Part shown: positions 34,922 through 46,342 of the stretch, one piece after another | Numbering within the stretch: position 1 is the first letter of the stretch | Layout of the letters: each line of letters starts with the position of its first letter | Assembly (NCBI RefSeq): GCF_016808335.1 | Contig: NC_053146.1 | Coordinates: 29,303,495-29,367,494, forward strand | Direction of reading: 5' to 3' | Origin: Panicum virgatum | Lineage: Eukaryota > Streptophyta > Magnoliopsida > Poales > Poaceae | DNA: 64,000 nucleotides | Position numbers and translations under genes: made by a program | Notes under the pieces: generated by a model | What the model saw: only the letters and a program-made list of their open reading frames with translations | The model's database searches: none | What the model was told of the DNA's origin: nothing

Positions 34922-36054
34922 TATAACATCTTGTAAATTCATAGAATATTTGTAGTTGCAAAAATATGGATTTTAAAAAAAATTGAGTGGAGTGCAAATA
35001 AAATAGGATAATTTAAGTATTAACTCTATCTCTCTTCTCCTAGTGCAAATAAAATCACAATAACTATAAGAAGTAAAATACTAGTGTGAAAAATATTTGA
35101 AATCTTATTTGGACTTATGCCTCTCCATTGTTTAAATTTATTGGGAAGATTTTTGTTTGAGTTTCTGCGGTATTTAATTTGAATTGGGGATTCAAATTGA
35201 ATACAAAGTCTAACCTAAAACCCCTAGCTCGATTCGGGCCTAAACCTACTAACCCGACTAGCCCAAAACCCCGAAATGGCTTGGCCCGCTAACCCTCGCC
35301 AGCCCGACTCACCCCCATCCCCGGCACACTTCGTGCACGCACGTGCCCATGCACGTGAGCACGCCGCGTGGCCCAAACTGTCGCGCTATCCGCCGCTCGG
35401 CCTGCTTGCACCCGCGCACACCTGCTCGCCGCCACGTGAGACTGGCAGGTGGAGCCCACCTGCCAGGGGGCACTGTGCCCCTTTCTTCTTTCTCCACCGC
35501 GCCGCGTTGTTTGCCCGTTCTCGCCTCCGCACTCGCCTTTTCGCCAGTTGCGTACACCGCCTGCCACTGCCCTGCCCTGCTGATGCCTGTCTGCACCCCC
35601 GGTCGGCAACTACTCATGTTCGAGCCCAAAAAACCCTAGACACGGAGTGGCCCGATGCTCGACACGTACCCCTTCATGTGCCCCCGTCCCATCCACGTCG
35701 CTGCATCGGTGTCCGGGCCCGCCGGAGTCCGAGCAACCACCTATAAAACCCCTGGAGCCACCGCTGTCGATCCCTAGAGCCCAATTAGGGTTTCCATTAG
35801 CACTGCCGCCAGATTCGGAGAAAGGGGGAAGAAGCAGAGGAAGAGGAGAAGGAGGCGGAGCGCCACAGCAGACGATGAGCCTTGCCGCGCCTGCGCTCGA
35901 ACGGCTACACCGACGTAGCTGGTCTCCCTGCACAGCCTTGACATCCCCCGCACCGCCTCGTCATCGCACAGAAACCAGTGACCCTGGCCTCCCTTCTGCT
36001 CTGGTGAGCATGGTCCGTTGTGGCCGAACCTGGACGACACTAGGACACCCTTTC
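34922..36054 (+). repeat. Element I LTR, left part
   Basis: AT-rich to 35210, then GC-rich. A TATA box lies at 35742 and the start of the presumed first exon follows. Open frames such as 35276-35746 and 35647-36183 are best explained by GC content; they resemble no family I know. Confidence 0.7.
35742..35748 (+). promoter_or_regulatory. TATA box of I LTR
   Basis: TATAAAA in CCACCTATAAAACCCCTGG, upstream of a GC-rich transcribed-type region. Confidence 0.6.
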
Positions 36055-37979
36055 TGTGACACCTCAGGTGTCAGTACTCTTAAAGACAATCACTGTACCC
36101 TATTTGAACTTCAAAGAAAAATGTGGGAAATTAATTCAAAGAGAAGGGGTCAAATAAAAGTTAAAGTATACAAAAGAAATTAAAGGAGAAAGAAAAAGGA
36201 GTGAAAATCTACTCAAATTTTCAATTCAAAAATGTGCACAAAATTTTAGTTGGCTCATGAGAGGTACTTCAATTGACATGTGCTCAATTGAACTTCAGCC
36301 AAAAACAAATCAAAAACTGAATAAAACCAAAGCCCTTTTTTGCGCAAGTTTGAAAATTTACAAATAGTTCAAAATGTGAGTTTCAAATTAAAATTTGCAT
36401 AACACAAAAGTTGTAGATCTTGAAAAGTTATGCAAAATTGGTATTCAACACTTTTTCATTCGAGCCCTCTAAATAGGAGATATTTTTAGATTACCGAGAG
36501 GTCCCTGGATTTTCAGAAATCACAGAAAGGCCATCACCTCCATCTCTCTCTCCTCCCGGTGCTCTGTTTCGCCGCCGCCCGCCGTACGCCGCCGGAGGAC
36601 CTCGTCCACGGCGCGCTCGCGGCCAAATGGACCCGGGGAACCCCTCAAGCGCCACCTGGCCCGCCCCTTGGCACCTCCCCAGGCGCACACGCGTCCCAGA
36701 CACTCTCCCAAGCCGTCACGCCGCCCCGCCATGCGCAGCGCCGCTGGCCGCTCCGCCCGCTCGCCGTCGAGCCACCCCGGACCGAATCAGCCTCCCCCAG
36801 ACACCACTCCACTCGCCCAGGTGCTCCCTGGCCTAAAAATGCCCCCAGAGCCCCGCCGTCGCGCGACCTTCCCTTCCTTCTTCCTCCTCCCATCGTCCGC
36901 CATGGCCGGCGAGATCTAGCTCGCGTGGACCGGCCACCACAGCCCTGCATTGCTCCATCCATCCACCCCAGCAGCTTCTCCACCCTCCATTTGAACTCCA
37001 CGCGCGCGGAATCGAACCCAGTCCTTTTCCCGACGCTGTCCCCCTTCTGCGCCGCCGCCGGCGAGCTCGGGCTCACCGCGGACCGGCCAGCCCAGAGGGA
37101 GACCGAGCACGACAGCTACCCCAGGTGCATCCTCATGCTCTCGCGGTGCTCGTGCGCGCCATGTTGCTCCACCCCGAGCCCTCCTCCGCCTACAACGCCT
37201 GCGACCCGAACCTCTTCTCCGCCATTAGCGCCGGCGAGCTCACCTCCGTCCTTCTTCCACCCGAACGGCTTCAAGGGTAGGTGTTCCTCGATCTCTACTC
37301 TCCCACGCGCCTCCCCGTGGCAGCCCTGGTAAACCCTGCTTAGCAGAACACCACCGGCAAGATGCCACGGCGGAGAAGGCCGGCGAAGGGTCCGGTTGCA
37401 ATTTCTTTTTTCGCTTAAGGGTGTGTCTGCAAAAATTCTAGTGTATGGCAGTGAACTTCAAAAATGCAAAATAAATCACAGAAAAATGGTAAAAATATAA
37501 ACTCAACTGATCTGGAATCCTTGTAACAATATCTACATGTTTTGTAACAGTCAAATATGTAGAAACTCTACCAAATTTAATCTAAGAAAAAGAATAAGAA
37601 AATCGACATATGCATGTTCAGGAAGTTCTACTCAACAAATGAATTTGATTTTTGAATATTTTATCACTAATGGAATATTAAGCTCAAAGTAAAAATATGG
37701 CACCCAACCAAAACAGTTATCATGTTGGAACAATCAAGATTCTCTAATCTGTTGTTGACTTTCCTGAATTAATGCTGGAAAGCATATACATGATCTTGCT
37801 CTGTAATTTTTACTGCATGCATGTGTAGCTGAATACTTGTTAATCCATAAATTTCAGATTTATTAGAGATCATTTTCTATATACCATGTTTTATGCTTGT
37901 TTAAATAACTTAATTCATCATATATTTTTATTATACTTAGAAAAATCTATATTTATTTTTGAAGTCTCATTTTAGTTCT

Positions 37980-38600
37980 GTGTTACTGCCTATAAATATT
38001 GAGCTGCAGTTACTGAGTTTTGCTCTAGTTAAAAATCATGCTTAGCATCTCCTGGCTAGTTTTACCATTTTTGTGCTGAGTAAACTACACCATATCTGAT
38101 CTTGATTTTTGGGCATGTTCTTCTTTAGAGTATGTTCTGTCTGTAATAAAAAGTTTACATGCAGTACTGGTCAAATGAACTATGAGAAATTTATGCTAAC
38201 TCATGTTAAGTTAACTGCATAACTAATTGATCGTAATAACATAAAGCTTGATAATTTTTTTGGAGTATGTTTATCTCATGTTTAGGCTCTGTTAAAAAAT
38301 TGAGAACCATATACCTAGTATAACTCTCTGTAGATTTAATCTTAGTTAATAACTTGCTAATTTTGTTCTTTTTGTCACCTCTGCTGTATAAGTGAATAAA
38401 ATCTGGATAAATTACAGTACTGAGTAGATGCTTTGTAGATGCTTCCATAAAATTTGTAGCACAAGAAACCATGTCAAACGTTCTGTGAAAAAAGGTGAAA
38501 CAACTAGAGTAATCTACTTACATGAATAGTTATGGTAATTGCTTTATGGTTAGATGCTGAAATTTATACCATAAATGCTTAAGTTTTGATCTGTGTTACT
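37980..38600 (+). repeat. Degenerate ~150-bp periodic repeat in LTR intron 1 of J
   Basis: The TAAAATTTGAGxACCA-like phrase occurs at about 37989, 38142, 38288 and 38445 (spacing 153, 146, 157). The same array is in the 3' LTR about 9.5 kb further on. Confidence 0.55.
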
Positions 38601-38859
38601 TTAGTTTTTCATCACTAGCTCATGAGTAGTTTTGTTGTTATGAAATAATGAAAGCATGCTATGTGTTGAATTTGAAAATGAAAACCAAAACCCCCACTCA
38701 TTCATGAAGAAACATAATTGTGGTTACTACTCTATAAATGGCTGCCCATGAAATGAAATGTAAAATCATCACTAAATTAACTTTTGTTGAACTACAACTT
38801 TATCGTGAAGGAAAGAAATCGTTATCCATGAATAACTCATAATCTTGCATTGCATATAG

Positions 38860-39003
38860 AAACGGTTAATCTCGCGGACGGTGACTACGAGTTGGTGCCC
38901 GCGGACTCTCGTGTGGATCAGGAGGTCAATTTGAACTGTGCTAACTTGTCTCAAGACCTGGGCCAAGCCCCAGAGACTTTTCTGCCTGACAGTGCCCAAG
39001 AAG
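38860..39003 (+). other. Putative LTR exon 2 of J 5' LTR
   Basis: 144 nt after GCATATAG and before GAAG|GCAAGC, open in phase 1. Reads ETVNLADGDYELVPADS, then a part with LSQDLGQAPE and DSAQE. Against the 3' LTR copy there are few changes, two of them silent (GCG/GCA, GAC/GAT). Confidence 0.6.
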
Positions 39004-39975
39004 GCAAGCCCCGGTGCATTATGCCTTATTTTTTCCGAGTTATTATTCATTTATCTATTTATAATGTGTTGTAGTAGTTTCTTTCTGCATTTAAGTTTTC
39101 TAGGCGTTGATCGAAAACCTTAGATGCATGATACCTAGGTACCTATGTTTGCTACCGGGTCTTTTTATCGACTAGTTGCCATGCTAATTAGGTACGGTAG
39201 AAGTCGAGTGGTTTCCTGCCTCTCGCGAGCAAATAGGAATTTGACTGACTTTAAATCCTGCTGAAATGTAAGGACAATGGGCGGGGTTGTGTAGTTGTGA
39301 TACCCCGCTGGTGTAGTCAAAAATGGCTAAAGTCGCGGTGTGTGGCTCATTTCGTTAAGCGTTTGAAAGTACTAGCCACATACCGAGAAATATGGTAATC
39401 GGTAAGCTTAAGTACCTGATTGGACCAGCGAGTGGAACGATCTCGCACCCTCTTGGTAGAAGTAGGGTTTATATTTTTTGTCGCGACGTACGGGTGCAGA
39501 GTGGTCGGACCCTGTAGTCGGGGAGGGTGTTCTGGATCCATGGACTGGAAAGAAAGGGGAAAAGTAGCGTGGGCGGAAGCGAAGTCGATCCCCATGCATG
39601 TGGTCTAGGTTCCCCTGGCTAGGTTGAAATTCGATTCGGAATCGTCCGCCTCTCACGTCATGAGATTGCTTAAAGTTTTCGGTCACACAGAGTAACAAGT
39701 GGAACATGAGGATGATAATACTGCTGGTTGATTAAATGGTTGCTCTACCATGTTTGTATAGAGTTAGATGCAAACTTAGAATAGTTAATCCAACTGGAAG
39801 ATGGCTAATTAAAAATCTGAAAATAAGGATCAACTCTTAGTGGCGTTTTTAGCAAAACAACCCCACCAACCAAAAAGCCTTGCATGTCTAGTTATGGGAC
39901 TATGTTATATCCGGAGACGGGTCAGTCTTGCTGAGTATTAGTATACTCATCCTTGTTTGTGGCACTGTTTTTCAG

Positions 39976-40368
39976 GTACTAACTTTGAAGATCTGTTTGC
40001 TGAGAGATGGGCAGCTTCAGGAGGCTAGTGCCGAGCTCGAGAGCAGGGCTACTCTTATCGCCCAGCTCCATGGACAGGTTCACGAGCTTCAGGACATGGT
40101 GATGTATCGTGACGCTACGATCAACTTCCTAGAGGACCAGTTTCACGACCTGCAGCTTGAGTTGGACGAGGCCCAGGGGCAGCTCCACGAGATACAGCAT
40201 GCGCAGGATGCTCTTCACGCACCACCTGACGAGATGCAGGTGGACGGTGAGGAAGAGCCCCAGGAGATCGAGGGCGTTTCGGAGATGGACTCCGAGGACC
40301 AGGCGCCGCAGCCCGCACCGGTTGAGGTTCACACTCCCGCGGCGGGTGAGGCATTGGTCAACATGTAG
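39976..40368 (+). CDS. Acidic coiled-coil ORF upstream of gag in J (function unknown)
   Basis: Begins after TTTTTCAG, where the other LTRs have exon 3. The first bases still spell GTNFEDLF in the exon-3 frame. The long open frame is a neighbouring one: LQEASAELESRATLIAQLHG, then VHELQDMVMYRD, FLEDQFHDLQLELDEAQ, and an acidic end with EEEPQEIEGVSEMDSEDQ, closing at TAG 40366-40368. Leucine heptads over about 70 residues predict a coiled coil; the tail is acidic and proline-rich. The frame is open about 146 residues counting upstream of the acceptor. A small indel near 40005 may have separated it from the exon-3 frame. It could be a long form of LTR exon 3 or a separate leader ORF. No enzyme motif is seen. 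Confidence 0.5.
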   Translation, partial: VLTLKICLLRDGQLQEASAELESRATLIAQLHGQVHELQDMVMYRDATINFLEDQFHDLQLELDEAQGQLHEIQHAQDALHAPPDEMQVDGEEEPQEIEGVSEMDSEDQAPQPAPVEVHTPAAGEALVNM

Positions 40369-41024
40369 ACCGAGGCGCTGTTTTCTTAGCTTTTGTAGAC
40401 TCCTCTTAGTGTAGCCTACTTTTGGATCATGGCTACTAGGCTAACTTAGAGTTGAGTAACCCCCTTAGTACTGATGTTAGAAGTAACCAAGCGGAAATGA
40501 GAGGATGATGAATGTAATGGACCTCTAATGCTACTAATGTGATATATCGGTGATCTGTGAAAAGCTGAATGCAGCAGCTAGTTCGAATTTTTATCCTCCT
40601 TTCCTTTCTGATTTAGATTCTGAGTTGAATACCAAAGTTGTTCAAAATTTCATCGTGGAAATGCTCACAAAATTTCAGCTCAAACGGATTAGTATCGCAG
40701 GAGATAATCGCAAATTACAGAAGCTCTGTTTTCTGTAAAACAGAAAAACCAGAGGAGGAGTAAATGAATTTTTCGACTAACCTACTCTGGAAATCTGACT
40801 TTGTGATGACTACAAAAGTTGTAACTCATGAAATTATCTATCTCCTGTAAAAGTTTCAAGTTTCTATCATGTACAGAACTCCAGTTATGAGCGATTTCGT
40901 ATCATTGGTTTTGCTGCACAACATGATTTAAACGATTTCCATTACTTCCATGTCATTTTGAGTTGTATGTTCCATTTGAAATGATGATAATGTTGAGCCT
41001 AATGCAAAAGTACTCACATTTCAG
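40369..41024 (+). other. Leader of element J before gag
   Basis: Untranslated. It ends CTCACATTTCAG directly before the gag ATG, which looks like a splice acceptor. It contains no tRNA-Met primer site that I can find, so the LTR/leader junction has been altered. Confidence 0.5.
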
Positions 41025-42560
41025 ATGGTTGGATCAACTCGAGGCACCCCTAGTGGTTTTGGAGCCGGGGGGAATGGCGATCCACCTCCACCTCCTCCAC
41101 CAGTGGGTATCGCTGAGGTTCTTGCCGCCCAGACGGAAATTTTGCGGCAGTTGGTTCAAGCTCAGCATCAACCGCGGGGTGGGCATCATGCTCATCAAGC
41201 ACAAGAAGCGAGCTACCAAGATTTCCTCAGTACTCAGCCTCCACTGTTCAATCAAGCGGATGAGCCTCTGGACGCGGATGCTTGGATTCGCACAATCGAG
41301 TCCAAGTTTTCTCTATTGACTACTCCTTGTTCTGAAGCGAATAAGACTCGCTACGCCGCGCAGCAGCTTCGTGGATCAGCTCGTATGTGGTGGGATCATT
41401 ACCACGGGATGCTACCGGCTGATCATGTGGTGAATTGGAATGAGTTCAAAATGGCTTTTTGGGATAATCATATTCCAGCTGGACTTCTTGACTGTAAGCT
41501 CAACGAGTTCTTGGCTTTAACTTAGGGCACTCGTACTGTGGTGCAGTATGCCCAAGTATTCAATCAATTGAGTCAATATGCTGGACATCACGCGGATACC
41601 GACGCTAAGAAGCGTGAACGCTTCTGTCAAGGCCTTAGCACCAAGTTACAAGAAAGGCTAAATCTTGTCCGTGCGGACTCTTTCAATGGATTGGTGAATA
41701 TGGCTATCTCTCAGGAGGATCTTATTTCTGCACACCACGCTGAAAAGAAGCGCAAGGCACCTGCTGGACCCTCGAGTGCCTCTGCACCGAGGTATCGCAT
41801 TGTGCAGAATAACCCACCCGCACCCTCTCAGAAGGCCCCTCAGCCAGGGCGTTGGATTATTCGGCCTCCTCAACAGCAGCAGCAGACTCGAATCGGGTTT
41901 TCTCAGCAAGCTCGATTTGCACCTCAGCAGCAGCAGAACGGCCCAAGGCCGAATACTCAGCAATGCGCTCGTCCTGACAACAATAACCGCTATTTCAAAT
42001 GCGGGAGTCCGGATCAATTTGCCAAGATGTGCCCCCAGGCGGGACAATCTCAAGGGCAGGCTTTTCGCAGAAATGATCAGAACAAGGGCAAGAGGCAAAC
42101 CATTCAAGTCAGGCAGGGCCGACTTAACTTCACCAGCCTTGCTGACCTTCCTGAGGGAGCACCAATTATGTCGGGTACATTCTCTATAAACCATCACCCC
42201 ATAGTTATCTTATTCAATTCTGGTGCATCTCATAGCTTCATTAGTTCTAAATTCGGAGCAAGGGTTGGGTTAGATTTTTGTCACACGAAAGGGTCATTCA
42301 TGATATCTACTCCGGGTGGTAAAGTCGCATCAAACCAAATCGTTCATAATGTGCCACTTAGTTTGGGTACTAAAACCGTTCCTACCACTTTAATCTTGTT
42401 GCCACTAGAAGGTATGGACATTATTCTGGGAATGGATTGGATAAAAAGACATGGGGTATTGTTAGATATCTCTTCCCGAGCCGTTGAAATAAATTCTCCA
42501 ACTCATGGTCATTTGGTTCTATTTTTACCTCATCATCAATGCAACAACTTTTGTGCCTAT
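41025..42560 (+). pseudogene. Element J gag and protease (broken)
   Basis: Start ATG at 41025 (MVGSTRGTPSGFGAGG), chosen because it follows an acceptor-like site and matches the gag frame. A run of seven prolines, then LAAQTEILRQLVQAQ and the gag core with ARMWWDHYHGM and WNEFKMAFWDNHIP. A TAG at 41523 probably replaces CAG before [14 protein letters not shown] glutamine-rich linker leads to a damaged zinc knuckle, [14 protein letters not shown], with Tyr at the first Cys and Gln at the His. The protease has [11 protein letters not shown], Asn in place of the catalytic Asp, and [11 protein letters not shown]. Confidence 0.92.
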
Positions 42561-43960
42561 GCCATGAAAGATATTCATCTCGAAGATATTCCGGTAGTCC
42601 GTGAATATGCAGATGTATTCCCGGACGATTTACCTGGTATGCTGCCAGACCGGGATATCGAATTTGTCATTGAACTTCAGCCTGGTACAGCACCTATTTC
42701 AAAAAGGCCGTACCGAATGCCGCCTAAAGAATTAGCTGAACTAAAAACCCAGCTGCAAGAACTTCTGGACAAGGGTTTTATTCGCCCAAGTGCTTCACCT
42801 TGGGGCTGTCCAGCATTGTTCGTAAAGAAAAAGGATGATATACTGAGGTTGTGTGTTGACTACCAGCCTCTCAATGCGGTGACCATAAAAAATAAATATC
42901 CACTTCCCCGCATTGATGTACTGTTTGATCAGTTAGCTGGAGCAAAGATCTTCTCCAAGATTGATCTTCGTTCGGGGTACCATCAAATTAAAATCCGGCC
43001 TTGTGATATTCCCAAGACCGCTTTCTCAACCAGATATGGTCTCTATGAATATTTGGTTATGTCTTTCGGTCTCACCAATGCGCCAGCTTATTTCATGTAC
43101 CTCATGAACTCGGTATTCATGCCGGAACTTGACAAGTTTGTCGTGGTTTTTATTGACAACATTCTGATCTATTCCAAGAACGAGGCGGAACATGAGCAAC
43201 ACCTGCGAATTGTTCTTCAACGTCTCAGAGATCATAAGCTGTACGGAAAATTCTCCAAGTGTGAATTCTGGCTGGACACAGTCAAATTTCTGGGTCACAC
43301 TATATCCAGTGAAGGCATCTCAGTTGATCCCAGCAAAGTACAAGAAGTGATGGACTGGAAACCTCCTACTTCAGTTCATCAGATTCGCAGTTTTCTCGGC
43401 TTGGCGGGGTATTACCGCAGATTTATTCCGGACTTCTCCAGAATTGCAAAACCCATGACAGAACTACTAAGGAAGGATGTCAAGTTTAAATGGGATGCGA
43501 AGTGTGATGAAGCATTCCATACGTTGAGAGCACATCTCACCACAGCACTAGTCTTGGCTCAACCTGACAACAATAAACCCTACGATGTTTATTGTGATGC
43601 TTCAGGTACTGGTCTTGGTTGTGTTCTAATGCAAGACAATCGAGTTATAGCATATGCTTCCCGAGCTCTTCGGCCACACGAGCTAAATTATCCCACTCAT
43701 GATCTCGAACTAGCCGCCATTATTCACGCTCTCAAGATTTGGAGACATTATCTTATGGGCACTCATTGCAATATCTATACCGACCATAAGAGTCTCAAAT
43801 ACATTTTCACTCAAAGTGAGCTAAATATGAGGTAACGAAGATGGCTGCAATTAATCAAAGATTATGACCTGGAAGTTCATTATCATCCGGGCAAAGCCAA
43901 TGTCGTAGCTGATGCGCTCAGTTGTAAGGTTCACTGCAATTGCCTTTCAGTGGAGTCATA
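42561..43960 (+). pseudogene. Element J reverse transcriptase and RNase H (inactive)
   Basis: RT motifs in order: [60 protein letters not shown]. The catalytic loop reads FIDNIL where E has FIDDIL, so the second metal-binding Asp is Asn. Then [11 protein letters not shown] and [13 protein letters not shown]. RNase [30 protein letters not shown] and [15 protein letters not shown] at 43833 probably replaces [16 protein letters not shown] follows in frame. Confidence 0.93.
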
Positions 43961-45563
43961 TAATGACACATTGTGTGCTGAAATGCAAAAGCTGAAATTG
44001 GAAATCATTCCTCAGGGCTCTTTGAATCATATTTTGGTGGAACCAACACTTTATGACAAGGTCATCATGGCACAATTACATGACAAAAGTGTTGGTATCA
44101 TCAAGCAGAAAGCAGTAGAAGGTGAAAATAAATACAAGTGTTTCCGAGTGGACCATAAAGGAATTTTGTGGTTCGAAGATCGCCTAGTCATTCCCAAAGA
44201 TCATGAGCTGCGGAAACAAATCCTGGACGAAGCACATCTCTCTAAATTTTCCATTCATCCGGGTAGCACCAAGATGTACCAAGATCTCAGACAAAATTTC
44301 TGGTCGACTCGCATGAAGAGAGAGATTGCCAAATATGTCGCAGAGTGTGACACATGTCAGAGAGTGAAAGCTAGTCACTTGAAAGTTGCTGGAACTCTCC
44401 AACCTCTGTCAATTCTGTCTTGGAAATGGGAAGATATCAGCATGGATTTCATCGTGGGCTTACCAAATACCTCTCAACATCATGATTCCATTTGGGTCAT
44501 TGTCGACAGGCTCACAAAGACCGCTCATTTTATTCCAGTGCATACTGAATATCGAGCCAAGAAATATGCTGAAATCTATATCGATAGGATTGTCTGTCTA
44601 CATGGTATACCGAAAACTATTATCTCGGATCGTGGTCCTCAGTTTGTGGCAAGGTTTTGGGAGCAGCTCCAAGAGGCTCTCGGAACCAAATTAATTCGAA
44701 GCTCGGCTTACCATCCATAGACTGACGAACAGACCGAAAGAGTGAATTAAATTCTTGAGGATATGCTTCGAGCATGTGTCATCCATTATGACAAGAACTG
44801 GGACAAATGTTTATCCTTGGCTGAGTTTTCTTACAACAATAGCTATCAAGCCAGTCTGAAGATGGCACCATTCGAGGCCTTGTATGGTCGACGGTGTCGA
44901 ACTCCTTTGAGTTGGTCCCAGACTGGAGAACATCAAATATTTGGACCCGAATTAGTGGTCGAGGCTGAGGAAAAAGTAAAAATAGTACAAGCAAATCTCC
45001 GAGCAGCCCAGTCTCGGCAAAAGAGTTATTTTGATAAAAGAAGAGATCCTTTGAAGTTCATGGTTGGTGACCATGTTTATTTACGAGTATCACCAACTAG
45101 AGGCGTTCAACGTTTCGGAGTCAAGGGTAAGCTAGCACCTCGCTATGTCGGGCCATACGAAATCATTGAAGAATGTGGACTCGTGGCTTATCGTTTGCGA
45201 CTTCCTTCACGACTTGCTGCCATCCATAATGTTTTTCACATATCCCAACTCAAGAAATGTGTTCGAGTTCCTACGGAAATCATCGATCAACAAGAAATTC
45301 AAGTGGAGCCCGATCTCTCATATACCGGATATCCACTTAGAATTCTGGATCAAAAAGAGAGAGGTACTCATCGAAAGGTGGTAAAAATGTATAAAATTCA
45401 GTGGCCTCATCACACTGAAGAAGAAGCCACCTGGGAGACGGAAGTTTATCTTAATCGGCATTATCCGGGTTTTCTTAGCTCCACCTCAGGTATATCACTT
45501 CCCTACCTAATTTCAATCATCCAATATCGGGGCGAGATTCTTTTTAAGGGGGGTAGGCTGTGA
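43961..45563 (+). pseudogene. Element J integrase and chromodomain (broken)
   Basis: Zinc-binding part from HLSKFSIHPG to CDTCQ (44235-44360). Core: ISMDFIVGL, IISDRGPQF and the glutamate in QTERVN. Stops at 44718 (TAG in YHPQ) and 44748 (TAA in RVNQ) sit next to that glutamate and both probably come from glutamine codons. The frame from 44763 is open: FEALYGRRCRTPLSW, VGDHVYLRVSP, GPYEIIEECG, VFHISQLKKCV. The chromodomain is KVVKMYKIQWPHH and EEEATWETEVYLNRHYPGF (about 45380-45475). It ends at 45563, overlapping the first bases of the 3' LTR. Confidence 0.93.
45544..45558 (+). other. Polypurine tract of element J
   Basis: TTAAGGGGGGTAGGC ends at the LTR start. The same place in E reads AAGGGGATAGGC. 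Confidence 0.75.
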
Positions 45564-46334
45564 CACCTCAGGTGTCAGTACTCTTAAAGACAATCACTAT
45601 ACCCTATTTGAACTTCAAAGAAAAATGTGGGAAATTAATTCAAAGAGAAGGGGTCAAATAAAAGTCAAAGTATACAAAAGAAATTAAAGGAGAAAGAAAA
45701 AGGAGTGAAAAGCTACTCAAATTTTCAATTCAAAAATGTGCACAAAATTTTAGTTGGCTCATGAGAGGTACTTCAATTGACATGTGGTCAATTGAATTTC
45801 AGCCAAAAACAAATCAAAAACTGAATAAAACCAACGCCCTTTTGTGCAAGTTTGCAAATTTACAAATAGTTCAAAATGTGAGGTTCAAATGAAAATTTGC
45901 ATAACACAAAAGTTGTAGATCTTGAAAAGTTATTCAAAATTGGTATTCAACACTTTTTCATTTGAGCCCTCTAAATAGGAGATATTTTTTGATTACCGAG
46001 AGGTCCCTCGATTTTAAGAAATCACAGAAAGGTCCTCATCTCCGTCTCTATCTCCTCCCGGTGCTCTGTTTCGCCGCCGCCCGCCGTACACCGCCGGTGG
46101 ACCTCGTCCACGGCGCGCCCGCGGCCAAATGGACCCGGGGAACCCCTCTAGCGCCACCTGGCCGCCCCTTGGCACCTCCAAACGCGCACACGTGTCCCAG
46201 ACGCTCTCCCGAGCCGCCACGGCGCCCCGCCATGCGCAGCGCCGCTGGCCGCTCCGCCCGCTCGCCGTCGAGCCACCCCGGACCGAATCAGCCTCCCCCA
46301 GACACCACTCCACTCGCCCAGGTGCTCTCTGGCC

Positions 46335-46342
46335 TATAAATA
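46335..46342 (+). promoter_or_regulatory. TATA box of J 3' LTR
   Basis: TATAAATA in GGCCTATAAATACCCCC. The 5' LTR copy is mutated. Confidence 0.7.

Larger units (their letters stand above)
36055..39995 (+). repeat. 5' LTR of element J (3' end replaced)
   Basis: Matches 45559-49497. It starts with a perfect palindrome TGACACCTCAGGTGTCA (36057-36073). The TATA position reads CTAAAAATG (about 36832-36842) where the 3' LTR has TATAAATA. A possible exon 1 donor is TTCAAGG|GTAGGT at 37276. After 39995 the expected last 0.45 kb of LTR is absent and the coiled-coil sequence follows. Confidence 0.85.
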
